A stretch of 64,000 nucleotides of DNA from Humulus lupulus (GCF_963169125.1 NC_084802.1:37718607-37782606), one strand, 5' to 3'. Positions 1-12,110 are shown, counted from the first letter of the stretch. Made by a program: numbers and translations. Notes: generated by a model from the sequence alone, not told the origin.

Positions 1-23
1 TTGTATTTTGCACATCAAGGATA

Positions 24-515
24 ACGGTTAGGCTATTTCTATTTCTCAATAGGATCCTGGTCCAATACTATAGACTTAGGAACCCCATGGAGACGTACAT
101 TCTCCCTCACATATAGCGCCGCATACTGATCCACAGTATAGGTTGTCCGTACTGGCAAAAAGTGAGCTGATTTGGTGTACCTGTCTACTATCACCCACAC
201 TGAGTCATGTTGCCCCACCATCTTGGGAAGACCTCCGACAAAATCCATGGTAATATCTTCCCACTTCCACTCGGGAATACCCAAAGGCTGTAACAACCCT
301 ACTGGTCACTGGTGTTCAACCTTTACTTGCTGACAGGCTAAACACTTGGCTATATACTGAACCACGCCCTTCTTCATCCCAGGCCACCAATACAAAGTCC
401 GTAGATCCTGACACATCTTTGTGGTGCCTGGATAGAGTGAGTATGGTGTAGTATGGGATTCATCAAGAATCTCTCGTCTAATACCCATATCCATCGGAAC
501 ACAAATCTGATCCTT
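24..515 (-). pseudogene. pol: Integrase N-terminal part of the minus-strand chromovirus
   Basis: From 494 to 306 the zinc-binding HHCC domain is readable (YSLYPGTTKMCQDLRTLYWW, ending CLACQQVKVEHQ). A stop follows, then from 296 down the catalytic core begins: DFVGGLPK, VWVIVDRYTKSAHFLPV (first catalytic Asp), and LHGVPKSIVLDQDP, where the second catalytic region is altered from the usual SDRD to LDQD. The frame is lost near position 30, and the window ends before the catalytic Glu. The domain would insert the cDNA copy, but this copy is broken. Confidence 0.8.
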
Positions 516-865
516 ATACCTCAGTAAACCCGTCTCTGAATGGAATAACCCTTAGCCACTCCAGCTAGGACATTCACTCTAACCTCCTACAACTGTGTAT
601 CACCCATCTGGCCTTCTCTTATCCTCTCCAAGAGGGTATACTGTAAAGTAATATTGGCCAACTGGCCCACAACCAATTATATCCTCGCTCTAGTCATTTC
701 CTCTGCCAATTCCTTCGATACCTGCTTCAAGCTAAACAATTGTCCTGGGGCCCTCTAGCTCAAAGCATCTGCCACTACATTGGCTTTTCCCAGGTGGTAA
801 AGGATGTCACAGTCATAATCTTTCAACAATTCTAGCCGATGTCTTTGTCTCATATTTAGGTCTTT

Positions 866-2063
866 CTAGGTGAAGAAATACTTTAAACTCTTATGATTGA
901 TGTATATCTCGCACTTCTCTCCATATAAATAATGTCGCCATACTTTTAGCGCGAATACCACCGCTGCTAGCTCCAAATCATGGGTAGGGTATCGCTGCTC
1001 ATATTCCTTCAGCTGTCGCGATGCGTAGGCAATAACCTTCCCACTCTGCATCAACACACATCCCAATCCCAGTCTCAATGTGTCGTAGTACACTACAAAC
1101 TTGAACCCATCTGAAGGAAGACTCAGCACCAGAGCAGTAATCAATCATCGCTTTAATTCTTGGAAACTACCCTCGCATTTGTTTGACCATGTGAACTTCA
1201 AATTCTTTCGCGCCAGCTCAGTCAATGGTGTGGCATTCTTCGAAAACCCTTCCACGAACCGTCTGTAATATCCAGCTAATCCAAGGAAACTCTTAACCTT
1301 TGAGGCATTCCTTGGCCTCGGCCAATCCCTAATCGCTTCTGTCTTGGTCGGATCCACCTTAATCCCATATCCACTTACAATATGTCCTCCGATAACCAAA
1401 ACTCACACTTCTTAAATTTAGTGTACAATCGATGCTCCCTCAATCTCTGCAATACCCATCAGAGATGTTGCTCATGCTCTGCCTCTGAGCAAGAGTAAAC
1501 TAGGATGTCTTCGATGAAGACAATCACAAACTGATCTAACAAATTCTTAAACACCCTATTCATCAAATCCAAAATGATGTTGGGGCATTGGTCAATCCAA
1601 ACGACATTACCAAGAACTAATAATGCCTGTACCTTGTAGGGAGGGTCGTCTTCCGAATATCTTGGTCCTTGATCCTCAGCTGGTGATAACCAGGTCAAAG
1701 ATCAATCTTCGAGAATACCGTCTTACCCTACAGTTGATCGAATAGGTCATCTATCCTCGATAGGGGGTACTTGTTCAACTCCTTGTAGTCTATACACATT
1801 CTCATAGTCTCATCCTTCTTCTTCACAAATAAAACTGGAGCAACCCATGGCGAGAAGCTAGGTTTGATAAATCCCAAATCTAGTAGCTCCTACAATTATA
1901 TCTTCAACTCCTTTAGCTCTATCGGAGCCATCCTGTATGGTGCCATCGACATTGGTTCTGTACCTGGCATTAACTCAATGACGAATTGAATCTCCCTATG
2001 TGGCTGCAGTCTTGATAAGTCCTCAGGAAACACATCCAAAAACTCGCATACCAGTCTAGTCTC
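866..2063 (-). pseudogene. pol: Decayed reverse transcriptase and RNase H of the minus-strand chromovirus
   Basis: Read on the minus strand, conserved blocks appear in order but in different frames: VFPEDL (about 2040), [12 protein letters not shown] (about 1930), [20 protein letters not shown] (about 1800), [16 protein letters not shown], then FIEDILVYS (about 1515), [20 protein letters not shown] (about 1260-1200) and the RNase H stretch [20 protein letters not shown] (about 1010). Nearly every block is separated by a stop or shift. In the catalytic box the usual FIDD reads FIED, replacing a metal-binding Asp by Glu. The region is inactive. Confidence 0.8.
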
Positions 2064-2552
2064 TCATGGCCTTATCGACATGACTCTAATGGTATCCACC
2101 ACACTGGCTAGAAAACCTATACAACCTCCTTGTAATAGTTCCCTAGCCCTCAACGTTGATATCATAGGAATGCAGGGTCCATGCATAGTACCCACAAAAA
2201 CAAATGGATCGTCACCCTCTGGCTCGAAAGTCACCATCATCTTCCTACAATCTATAGTGGCCCCATATCTGACTAGCCAATCCATCCCCAAAATCATGTT
2301 GAAATCATCCATACCCAACTCAATCAAATCTACTGATAGCTCCCTATTATCCACCATCACTGGCAGTGCTCTAATCCATCTCCTAGAAACTACCAGTTCC
2401 CCTGTAGGTAGTATAGTCCCAAACCCCGCAGTATAATACTCACTAGGCCTACATAGTCTATCAATCACTTTACTAGAAACAAATGAATGTGTAGTACCAG
2501 AGTCAATCAATACAGTATATGAAGAGCCAATGCTAGAAAGCTGACCTGTCAC
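2064..2552 (-). pseudogene. pol: Retropepsin-like aspartic protease domain of the minus-strand chromovirus
   Basis: An open stretch of 162 codons contains the aspartic protease active-site motif LIDSGTTHSFVSS about 17 residues in, and the second conserved region DFNMILGMDWLVRYGA. This is the retropepsin of Ty3/gypsy Pol, which releases the mature proteins. The stretch continues into a linker ending at a stop (MSIRP then stop), after which the frame resumes as [13 protein letters not shown], the usual start of the reverse transcriptase. The protease itself has no visible lesion, but its flanks do. Confidence 0.8.
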
Positions 2553-2569
2553 TACTGAGGGACTAGCCT

Positions 2570-3699
2570 CAACCTCTGCCTGTGTCTAGGCGAACACTCG
2601 AGCTGGAGTCAAGCTATCCGCCTTCCCTGGTTCCTCTTTCTTCAAAGTCGGACAATCTTTCTTGAGGTGCCCTACCACCTCGCAGAAGTAACAGACATTT
2701 TCCCAGCATTCGCCCAGATGGCGCTTCCTGCATCTAGCACACTCCGGGTAGTTCCTCCATGTCTCACCTCCTCCCTGGTAGACACCCCGACCTCTCCTAT
2801 CAGGACCAGCAGTGGTCGAGGTGCCAGGGGTCTTCCTCTTCTAATCACTGGAGCCTCCGCCCCTACCAGACCCTATAATTGAAGGCATTGCCCTGCGAAC
2901 ATCCTGTCTCTCAGCGTTCTCCCTCCAAATCTTGTTCTTTTCCTCCTCAGCAGTGAGGGACCTCGTAGGCATAAGTTGTCTCCCCAGGTACTGATGTGAT
3001 CCTCACATCTCAGGCTATCATAGCATTAAGCTCTCAAACAAACCTGTCCTGCCTAGCTGTATCTGTAGGCACTAGATCAGGTGCAAATTTCGCTAGCCTG
3101 TCAAACTTCAGGGCCTACTCAGTAACTGTCATGCTGCTCTGTACCAACCCAGCGAACTCATTCTCCTTTGCCGCCCTAACGACAATATTGTAATATTTCT
3201 AGTTGAACAAGTCTCTAAACTCATCCCAACTCATATTAGAAACATCTCGAGTTTGTGATGCTACCTCCCACCAGATGCGGGCATAATCTCCAAACATATA
3301 GGTGTCACAGGCCACCCTGTTGTTACCTTCCACCCTCATGAAGTCCAGGATGGAGGTAATCAAACTCATCCACTGTTTAACCTTAAGTGGATCTGGTCCT
3401 CCCTCAAAAGTTGGAGGATGTTATTTCCTAAATCTTTCATAAAACGATTCCCAACTATTTCCAATCTCAGGTGAATGTACAACTGGTGCCACAACAGGTG
3501 GCAAGTTAGGTGCGGCACTCCCTGACGGAGCCTGCTGCCTCAGAAGGTGAATCTCTTCCTCCTAACTCTGAAGCCTAGCTTGCATGTCAGCAAGCAACTA
3601 TTGTATGTTCTCAGGGACTGGCGGAGGTTTTTGACCCTGCTCATCATCTCCAGCCTCAACCGTGATGTCGGCTAGTCGAATTGATCGCCTTGGAGGCAT
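2570..3699 (-). pseudogene. gag: Decayed gag of the minus-strand chromovirus
   Basis: The Gag start is at 3699-3697 (ATG), reading MPPRRSIRLADITVEAGDDE. Several in-frame stops follow, the first after about 33 codons. A retrotransposon-gag core is recognisable around 3300-3100 (FDRLAKFAPDLVPT-like segment). Near 2720-2640 there is an intact zinc knuckle of the C-x2-C-x4-H-x4-C type (CYFCEVVGHLKKDC), preceded by a second Cys/His cluster (CARCRKRHLGEC). Gag would form the virus-like particle and bind RNA. Stops inside the region make it a pseudogene. The frame continues toward protease, as expected for a single Gag-Pol frame. Confidence 0.75.
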
Positions 3700-3911
3700 A
3701 ATTCTCCAAGTTCATTTGTAATCAACGACTCGGCTGTTCAGGCAATGATAACATGTTTATAATCACCCCACGGTCCCACGCCGAAACTCAACCACCAACA
3801 CACAATCATAATGCAAATATGCATTTAAACAATCATTCACATACAATAGCAATGCTAATAAACACACCTTATCATATTCACATAGTATTCAAGAGCGAGG
3901 CCCTACTAGTA
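3700..3911. other. Untranslated leader of the minus-strand chromovirus, proximal part
   Basis: This stretch between the Gag start and the inserted solo LTR has no coding signal. It is rich in CACA/ACAC and continues on the far side of the insertion at 7843. Its counterpart is seen in the related leader at 43521-43637. Confidence 0.6.
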
Positions 3912-6900
3912 TGTAACATTCTGCATTTTCGGGTACCTTGAAACGACTCGGGTCGGGATTTTTTTTCCCGAGTTAAGAATATTATTTTAAATAATATTAT
4001 ATTTGTTTGGAAATTATTCCATAAGTTATTGCTAGCCAAATTATGAAGTTTTTTTATTTAAAAGTCAAGATAAGACTTTTAGTCTTGTACCGACACGAAA
4101 ACCTTGATCGGGTAAAAATCTCGAAAAATAAAATAAAAAAAATATGGCAAATATATTTTGGGTATAAAATACTTTCATAAAAATTAAAGTTTGGTCAAAA
4201 AGAATAAACCTAAGGGAAAATGGAAATTTTAGGGCATTTTGTGTTAAATGCTTAATTTTACCGAAATGAGGAATTTTATTTCATGAATGGACTTTAGGTT
4301 AAATTTTATTGTGTGATTAATTAAATTAAATGTGAGAGACATTTAATTTAATTATTATGTGTTAATTTTTGTGTTTAAAACTTAATAAGAGTGAAAAAGG
4401 TTATAGGAAGTCAAATTGGATTTTTCTTCTTGGGAAATATTTATTAACCTTTATATATAAAAAAAATATGATCACATATATAATATATGTGGTGGCCAGC
4501 CATGTGAAGGATTTAATGGGGTTGACCAAATGTTTTTTTTAGTTTAATCCCAATTTAAATATAAGGGTTAAGGCATCAAGTGGATGGTCAAAAAAAAAAA
4601 ACACTCAAGTGTTTAGATATTTTCTTAAGTTGATATGCTCTTCTAACCTTCCCCAACCGACCCCACTCTCTCTCACTTTCACTGTCATCTTTTTGAAAAC
4701 TCTCTCAAGTTTTCTCTCCATCTTCAACCTCAAGAACACTAAGGAGGCTTGGAAGCATTTAAGCTTTGTTCTAGGAAGGGTTTTGCCTAAGGTAAAGTTT
4801 CAATAAACTAGACTTTTGTAAAGTTTTAACCATAGATTTTCAAATAGCTAATTATCTATGTTGTTGGGAGAGTTGGTTAAGGTTTTGAAAGATTTTTGAA
4901 GGAGCCAAAGCTAAAAGGAAGATCAAAACCTTAAGCAAGAACAACAAAGAGGTAAAACGTTTACTTTTTATGGTTGTTATTGTATGGTTTTTAGTTTTAA
5001 GCATTATTTTGTATGGTTAATGCTTAAAGTTTCTTATTGGTGATGTAATAAGGTTATGGTAGTTTTTTTTATAATGTTTATGATGCTTGTGTGTTGATTT
5101 TTGAAAATAGGGACAAAAACCCCCAAGGGTTTTGTTAGAAACCTTAAAACAAAATACATGTTTTGAGCTGTGAATTCCAAGGGGTCAAGCATCCACAGTA
5201 TATTTATTTTGTAAAATTTAATTATACTATGATGTTTTTGAGATTGAATACATAAAATTGAGCTTTTGAAACACTCAAAAATATTTAAAAATGAGTGAGT
5301 TATGCTATTTCAAAGTTTAGGTAAACAACTGTTTTTTTGTATTCTTAATTTCGGGACCAAGTTTGGACAGCTACTGTATAGAGAAAATAAACCCAGTTTT
5401 TTCTAAAATTTAGTGGACATATTATTGGCATAATTTAGTATTCCACTGTAAAATATGGTATGAAAATACTGAACAGTTTGAAAGTTATTAAGTGTCAAAG
5501 TTTGGAAAAAATAAGAACTTGAAAATAAGGTTATTTTTACCTCATTGTTGGAAAATAATTTCACTAATAAAAAATGCTCCTTTTGACCTAAGACTTTACA
5601 AAGACCTAAATAGCATACCAAAAATGGAATTGGAAAATTTTGGTAACAATTGGGTAAGTAAATTTCAAGTTACGACCTAACAAAGTATGTAGTTAAAAAT
5701 GTGAAAAATAGAGTTTTCACACTTAGTGTAAAAATGAGATTTTGGAACTTAAGGTAAAAAGTAAAATTTTGCTTATTGCAAGATAAAAACTTGGCAAGTC
5801 TTGAAAACATATTTTGACCTAAAATATCACTTTGAGTTTAGTGAGAATTATTTTTATTAAAGAATTTTTATTCTTTCTAAAAATAAAAGAATTTATTTAT
5901 TGATAAGTTAATAAATTAAAAGAGGGTTTAAAACTCTATATTTTGATAAAATAATTGAGTGAATTATTTTTCTAGTAAGTAAACTTGATTAATTGACTTC
6001 AAAAAGATTAACTAGTCAAGATGAGGAATTTTTAACGGTTTTCCTAATTAAGACAAATTAGGCAATTTTCTTAAAAACAAGTTTTTAGAGATTGAAATCT
6101 TAAGAAAAATAAAAGGAAAATTAAGAGTTTATTTTCTTTAAAAATGATTAAGGAATTAATTAGTATTTTATGAATATAATACCGGCTAAAATCTTCCATA
6201 TATTTAACCGACTTGTTGAAAGTATGGGTTAATAGCGATGCGTTTAAAGAACAAGATTTTTTAGTGGATTGTGGGAAAATACTATTGTGATACCCAAGCC
6301 TAGGTATTGAGACCATAGGATAGGTCTCCCCGAGACTTAGGGTTTAGTCTCAAATATTTTTGTATGAATTTCCTTAATGAGTTTAAAACCAAATAAGGAT
6401 CATTAATCCTTACAAATGATTTTTATTAAAATGACCAAACTGCCCAAAATAATAATAATGAATTATGAGTGTCATAGTTAATCCCAGTATATTGTATGGA
6501 TAACTACAGTATTGGATAGCGTAACTGGGCTGGACATTGGAGGGTGAAAACCTACTGAGTGCTAAGGACTCCAAGTAAGTCAACTTATATTGTGTGGCTG
6601 CAACATGAAACGACTATTGTATTGTATGTTAGTATAGGGACACATGCACATATATACACTGTCGTAGAAAGTTGCTTAGAGACGTTAGTCTAGTGAGTGT
6701 TGATTTGGAAAATATGAACGGTAGATATCTGTCATATCCTAGACGGCTGATCCCCGTCACACTGCTTGATTTTATTATGTCTGGTTCATTACCACGATGA
6801 GTGGCCAAGAGGTGAGGATTGCTGGTTAAACCTAGGGGCGCCAAAATGAATGGGACCTAGGGGCCCTCATGCTTACTTAATCAGTGAACGGTTAGAACCC

Positions 6901-7842
6901 GAGCAAGTGCTCTGATAAGTTATTCCCGGATAGCAGCCGTGAATATTGGCCATTCAATGAGAGTGCCTAGAGATACTAGGGGTTGCCATGTTTGAGTGAG
7001 GCTGAACACCCTAGGGGCAACTACTCACCAGCACCACTGATTAACACAGAAGTCTCTGTAAAATCGTGTAAATTCAATTACACTCTTTGATAAGTAATGA
7101 TGCCCTAGGTAACACAATAATTACCCTTGATAGGGATATTTATTGGCTAGATCTTAGTGTTGAGACTCGGTTCTCTCTTACAAATTAGCATTTATGCTGG
7201 AGGGCGTGTTACGCCCAAATTGTTGGAAATTGTCGAGCGTTGGTCTCGCATTATATTATGATATATTATATCTGCTTGCTCTGGGATTTTCTGAGTGCAG
7301 GTATTTATTTGTTGATAAAAAATAGTTGTGATATAATATATCTGCTTGTTATGGGATTTTCTGAGTGGAGGAATTTATCTGTTTATATGAAATAATTTGT
7401 CATTGGTTATCAGGCATGACCATAAGTTTGCCAGGACGCTTTTGCGTTCTTGAAATTGATTGTATAGGGTCCAGATGGATCCGGAACCCTAATTCTCTGC
7501 ATGTTTTTGTTTTAAAGTTGGACTTACTAAGCATTTTTGCTTGCCTAGTTGTTTCCTGTTGTAGGTAAGAACAAAGGCAAGGCAGAGCAGTGAGCGTTGG
7601 AGTCTACCTTGCAAATGTACATGTGGACCGACCTTTTGGGAAGCCGTTTTATTTTTGGAAATGTTGTGTAATTTTCCTAAACTAGACTCACTCTACTCAT
7701 TATAAAATATGTTGTAATTAAATGTTAAGTATGGCCATACGACTTTTTAAAAAGTTTTTTTATACGGGTTTTTGAGACATTTTGTTAAATGAAAACATTT
7801 ATATTTCCGCATTATCGAGTCTTAAAAATCCAGGTCGTTACA
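3912..7842 (+). mobile_element. Solo LTR, same family as the chromovirus LTR at 53445-57390
   Basis: It begins TGTAACATTCTGCATTTTCG and ends GGTCGTTACA, and matches the 5' LTR at 53445-57390 along its whole length and in the same orientation, at 3931 bp against 3946 bp. No internal retroelement sequence follows: both sides are the leader of the minus-strand chromovirus. It is therefore a solo LTR left by LTR-LTR recombination, or a remnant of it. The flanking 5-mers are TAGTA on the left and CATTA on the right, so there is no perfect target duplication. The LTR carries two copies of a 70 bp unit near 7271 and 7341. Small ORFs inside it have no recognisable product. Confidence 0.88.
7271..7380 (+). 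repeat. 70 bp tandem unit, two copies, inside the solo LTR
   Basis: The phrase TCTGCTTGCTCTGGGATTTT at 7271 recurs 70 bp later (7341, with small changes). The same unit is present about 2.6 times in the related LTR at 56739-56920. Confidence 0.8.
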
Positions 7843-8008
7843 CATTATATGTCATGCTCCCTAATAAACATGCAGATAAGGCCTCTATATTTCATTTAAA
7901 CACTCAAACATATAATCACATATATGGTTACCGAACCCTAAGTCGAGCTTGTCTTTAGCAAGGAGTGTACATGCCCAGCCAGTCTTCAGGAACCTTTATA
8001 CCTAGACT

Positions 8009-8020
8009 GCTCTAATACCA
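8009..8020 (-). other. Primer binding site (initiator Met tRNA type)
   Basis: On the minus strand this reads TGGTATTAGAGC, one base off the canonical TGGTATCAGAGC complementary to the 3' end of initiator Met tRNA. It lies 3 bases inside the LTR edge at 8024. The change is a C-to-T transition. Confidence 0.85.
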
Positions 8021-8023
8021 AGT

Positions 8024-10256
8024 TGTAAAGCCCTGGGAAACCAAGACTGTTACATTGTGTGTTTAAAATAGTGCAAGACTTGCTAATCAAGTCATTTGAA
8101 CATAAATGTGTTTCTAAAGTCAACTGGCAGGTTAGGGTTAAAATATTTTTATCATAAAATGATTAACTTTCATTAATATAGGAGTTAGATACATGGGATC
8201 CAAAAAATAATGTTTACATGGCAGTTACAATCCTCAAAAGTAAATACAATTGCAGCCAGCCTAAATGAAAAAATACAAATTTTTGCTCTAGTCCTTGTAA
8301 ATTCCTCGGCCGTGGCGGTCGAGCAGATGCTGATGTACACACCGCCCCCATAGCTCTCCAACTCATGGCTGGTCCAGCATTCCCTTGCCTTTACTTGCAC
8401 CATGTAGCACCTGTAAGCCAAGGCTCGACAAGAAAACTAAATTTAACAAGCATAGACAACAACATAGTGTGCATAGTAAACTTTAGATCAACCAGTTCAA
8501 TCAACGACAGAATACAAGTACTAAGCTAGGCAACAACAACAGTTTAATCCAAACACATAACTCAATCTTAATACAATTAATTAGCTATCGGCGCCCTTAG
8601 GCTGGACTTTCACATCAAACATAGCATACATACAAGTTGCGAAGCACACAATTGAAAGCAGCATGAGCTAACCTATCTATCTAGGTATTTCCAATAACAA
8701 ATACATTTAGAATCTTACATATGTTCATTTACAGGGGATCTCAGACCCAATCACAACTCGGGTGCAACTTTCTTACCTTGGATCCCAAGCTGAAGATATA
8801 TAGCGGTCCCGAGCATGATCCTCAATTCTGAGCCTTAACGGTAACCCTAGTCACAAGGGAAAATGGATAACTATTAAAATCCAATCCAATTAAATGCTTT
8901 GGAATAAAATACTAGCATCCAGGACCTCGAATCTAAACTGGGTAGTAGAATCCGTCCCAAGCGCTTAGGTTTAAGTCCCCAAGCCCAAAAACCTATTTTG
9001 GCTAAGGCTGCCTAGGCGGGTTGCGACCTAGCCCTAAGGGTCGCAGCGCGCCCCCAAGTCAGAGGCACCAGACCCAAGTCCTATAGGCATGCAGGCCACG
9101 ACTTTCCCCTTTAGGGTTGCGGTGCGCTCATGAAAGAGCAAGCCCCTAGGGCTTCTGGGGTCACGTGGGCCGCGACACCCATGAACTGGGTCGCGATGCG
9201 CCCCCATGAACCCAGAAATCCTTGGGCTTTTCCTACGATTTCTCCCAACCTAGTTCATGAAAAGCTCATCCAACATGCACCAAAAACAGAAATTGAACCA
9301 CTGAACCTTACTAGTCTACTCAGAGCAACACAACCTCCTAAAATTCTAACCAAAGTACTTCTAAGAACCCAAAATTCATCAAAATCCCCTTTGAAACTTA
9401 GAAGCTTACAAACACTTAAACTAATAGCAAAGTTCTACCATAATTCATAGCTAAAACCTTACCTTGATGAAGACTCTGCCCCCTAGCTGCACCTCAATCA
9501 ATCTTAGCTTTAATTCTCCAGTCCTCAAGCTTAAATCCCTAAGCTTTATCTTTTAAAGCTTCAAAGCTCTCAAGGCACAAGAGAAGGAGAGAGAAAACGT
9601 GAATGAGAGAGGGAGAGAGTGCTAAGTGAGAAAGCTGAGAGTTTTCTACTAGGTTCTGGTCATTTCCTAAGGTTTTTCAAGCTTATCCCCCTACAAAAGA
9701 CCAAAGTACCCCTAGTATTAACTCAACCCCTTAATTACCCTTAAGGGTAAAACGGTCATTTGCCCTATTTCCGGCTAATTCCTCGAGTCGTCGTACAAAT
9801 TCCCAATTAAACCCGACATGCCCAACTAATCACCAAATACTTACCCGTTACTTGACAAATCCCCAAATATTCACTAAGTTCCTAGAATAACCGTAGGCTA
9901 ACCCCAAGCCGGGTATTAAACCCCGCTGTGACTATTCTGCTAATCCACTCACTAGGATCGCCTCGAGTCGTAAACTACAAATATATCCACATAATAATGT
10001 GGTCTCAATCATTTAACGCATATAATCACATTTATGCCCGCAACAGGCCAAATTTACAAATATGCCCTTATAAACAAGAACGGGCCCACATTCATATTTA
10101 ATACGCATTAGCATGCATATATATTCATATTATCGTATAAATCATGCATGCCACGTAGTCACGCATTTAATCAATTAATCACATATATATCCAATTATGC
10201 CCTCCTGACACGCTAATCAAGGCAATAGACCTTATTAGCATTTTTGGGACGTTACA
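8024..10256 (-). repeat. 5' LTR of the minus-strand chromovirus
   Basis: On the minus strand it starts TGTAACGTCCC (at 10256) and ends CTTTACA (at 8024), next to the PBS: a 2233 bp LTR with TG..CA ends. It shares blocks with the LTRs at 10716-13107, 43653-44268 and 44269-44910, notably around 8300-8420 (GGCCGTGGCGGTCGAGCAG and the CACCATGTAGCAC stretch). Three CG-rich stem-loop units lie at 9015-9205. No real gene is present; the small open stretches at 8185-8421 and 9130-9450 are LTR sequence. Confidence 0.85.
9015..9205. repeat. CG-rich stem-loop array (3 units) in chromovirus LTR
   Basis: Three units, at about 9015-9055, 9092-9129 and 9166-9205, each consist of a GGYYGCGAC-like half, a spacer of about 12-15 nt and a complementary GGTCGCR half followed by GCGCCC. 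Spacing is about 75 bp. Related arrays occur at 12004-12110, 46580-46838, 48767-48913 and 52645-52888. Confidence 0.7.
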
Positions 10257-10715
10257 CAAAGATTCTCCAAAATCCCTAGAGTAGCGCCTAATGAACTCAA
10301 AAAAATACAGAGCCCATGGCCCTTCCCAGTATGGGTCATTGATTTGATCGGGCAACTCCCAACAGGAAAGAGTGGAGTGAAATTTGCGGTGGTCGCAGTG
10401 GATTAATTTACAAAGTGGATCGAAGCTGAACCACTGGCTACAATTACTTCCAAAAAGATGCTCGATTTCATAGTCAAAAACATCATATGCAGATATGGGC
10501 TACTAAAGAAGATCGTTTCAGATAATGGCACTCAGTTTGACAGCGACACATTTACAGATTTTTGTGTAAGACATGGTATCACCAAAAGCTTTTCCGTAGT
10601 TTCTCATCCCCAAGAAAACAGACAAGTAGAAGTTGTCAACAAAACCTTAAAGGACACAATGAAAAAGTGTCTCGAGCAAGCCAAAGGAAATTGGTCGGAT
10701 ATTTTGTAGGAAGGT
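10257..10715 (+). pseudogene. pol: Tat-lineage Ty3/gypsy integrase core fragment
   Basis: The translation runs from the end of the zinc-binding domain (RFSKIPRVAPNELKK) through the integrase core: WVIDLIGQLPTGKSGVKFAV, VAVD then a stop, FTKWIEAEPLATIT, the second catalytic region SDNGTQFDSDTF, and RQVEVVNKTLKDTMKKCL with the catalytic Glu. The Tat assignment rests on the VDYFTKWIEAEP-type and SDNGTQF motifs. The fragment begins abruptly where the minus-strand chromovirus ends (10256) and is cut at 10715 by an LTR. The same protein continues at 13108 with WSYQTTARTSTRHTPFPLAY. The upstream part of this element must lie beyond the left end of the window. Confidence 0.85.
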
Positions 10716-11223
10716 TGTAACGCCCTGGTTACTCCAGAACAGTTACGGTGAACGGTGGACCGGAAATTTGACTCGCTACCCGAGTCCTTTGATCAAAAAC
10801 GTGCTCTAAGTATGATTAACAGGTTAAGGTATAAAACCAATAAAAAGGAAATGGAGATTTTCATTACAAACTGCTCTGCAGAGCTAAACAAAATGTTTAC
10901 AAGTTGTTCTCAGTACAAGATGGTCACTACTGTTTCAAATTTACAATCCCGCCGACCTAAGCGGCAAAAATAGGGTAAACCCCCTAGTTCCTCTGAGAAC
11001 TCCTTGGCCGTGGTGGTCAAGCGGCCGCATATGTACACATCACCACATCAGCTCTCCACTCAAGGCTAGGTGAGCTTTTCTTTCCCTTTACCTGCACCAC
11101 ATAGCACCCATGAGCCAAAGCCCAGCAAGAAAACATAACACTTTACATGAACATTATCAAATGATTATCATTATAATCACACTGAGCATGAAGCTTTCAA
11201 ACAAATGAGCGAACATCACATGA

Positions 11224-11401
11224 GGTCCTGATAAACTACACTGAGTGACTGTCAAGCAAGTCACTAATTCAAATGGAAGAGTGGCTGCTAGGTAAGCCAC
11301 TAGCCTTCAATAGGTTCTGGTAAACCATACTGAGTGATTGACAAGCATGTCACTGTTTCAAGTGGGAGAGTGGCTGCTAGGTAAGCCACAAGCCTCCAAG
11401 C
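11224..11401. repeat. 89 bp tandem duplication inside the LTR
   Basis: The segment starting GGTCCTGATAAACTACACTG at 11224 is followed at 11313 by a diverged copy starting GGTTCTGGTAAACCATACTG. Both end in the phrase GTGGCTGCTAGGTAAGCCAC. Confidence 0.8.
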
Positions 11402-12003
11402 GCTTATTTCATCCATCGACCCTTGGGGTCGGTCTGGCATTAATGCTCTTTGAGTCATTCAATGCTGATAGTTGATTAGATCTAATCTTTGTTGGCTTGC
11501 GTTAACACGCTAAGGCCGTCCTGACCAATGAGTCAGCTCAATGTGACCAGTGCCCAGTACCACCGTTGAACCTGACTAATAAGTCACAGCTTCACAGTTG
11601 ATACTAGCACCTTTGCCAAATATGACTAATGAGTCAGTATCATGCACAAGTGAGAAATATATTCTAAGCATTCTATATTCAATCCATGTCCATATTTACA
11701 CAACCAGCATGCCTCAAGAATTTCCATGCATGTCACACTTGGGGTGTAGTTTTCTTACCTCTGGTTCGAGCTAGAATGAATAAAAGAACAACCTTGAGAA
11801 CGATCAACCTTTTGGTCCTTTAGCGGTTACCTGGTCATAACCAATCATGAGATTCCATCAATAAAATGAATAATAAAATGTTCCCAACCCAAAACCTAAC
11901 CTCCGGGACATCAAACACTACTCAACCGGGTAGTAGGTTCAACCCCGAGGCCTTAGGCTTGCATCCCCGAGCCAAAAAACCATTTCTGGCCAAAAAGCCA
12001 CTA

Positions 12004-12110
12004 AGGGCCGCGACCCTCCTTGGCCATGTCGCGGCCCACCCCTCAAACAGAGGCGCCCAAACTCAGCATCCTCCAAGGGCCGCGGCTCCCCCTGGCCATG
12101 CCGCGGCGCA
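12004..12110. repeat. CG-rich stem-loop array (2 units) in the LTR
   Basis: Units at 12004-12038 (GGGCCGCGAC ... GTCGCGGCCC, a perfect 10 bp inverted repeat) and 12075-12110 (GGGCCGCGGC ... GCCGCGGCGC). They are the same kind of unit as at 9015-9205. Confidence 0.75.

Larger units (their letters stand above)
1..10256 (-). mobile_element. Ty3/gypsy chromovirus (Tekay-like), degenerate, 5' part only
   Basis: Reading on the minus strand, the element runs from its 5' LTR (8024-10256) through a primer binding site (8009-8020), a leader (8008 down to 3700), gag, protease, reverse transcriptase, RNase H and the start of integrase, and leaves the window at position 1. The chromodomain and 3' LTR are therefore not visible. 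The leader is split by a 3.9 kb solo LTR of another family (3912-7842). The coding region is broken by many stops and frameshifts, so it cannot make a polyprotein. The clade is inferred from the start MPPRRS-type Gag, the integrase entry motif LLQPLGIPEWKWE and similarity to the element at 53445-64000. The element sits in the integrase of a Tat-lineage element; its outer flank starts CAAAG at 10257. Confidence 0.85.

Noticed and set aside
9130..9450. 106-codon open frame on the plus strand
   Set aside because: Inside the 5' LTR of the minus-strand chromovirus; overlaps the CG-rich array and has no recognisable domain.
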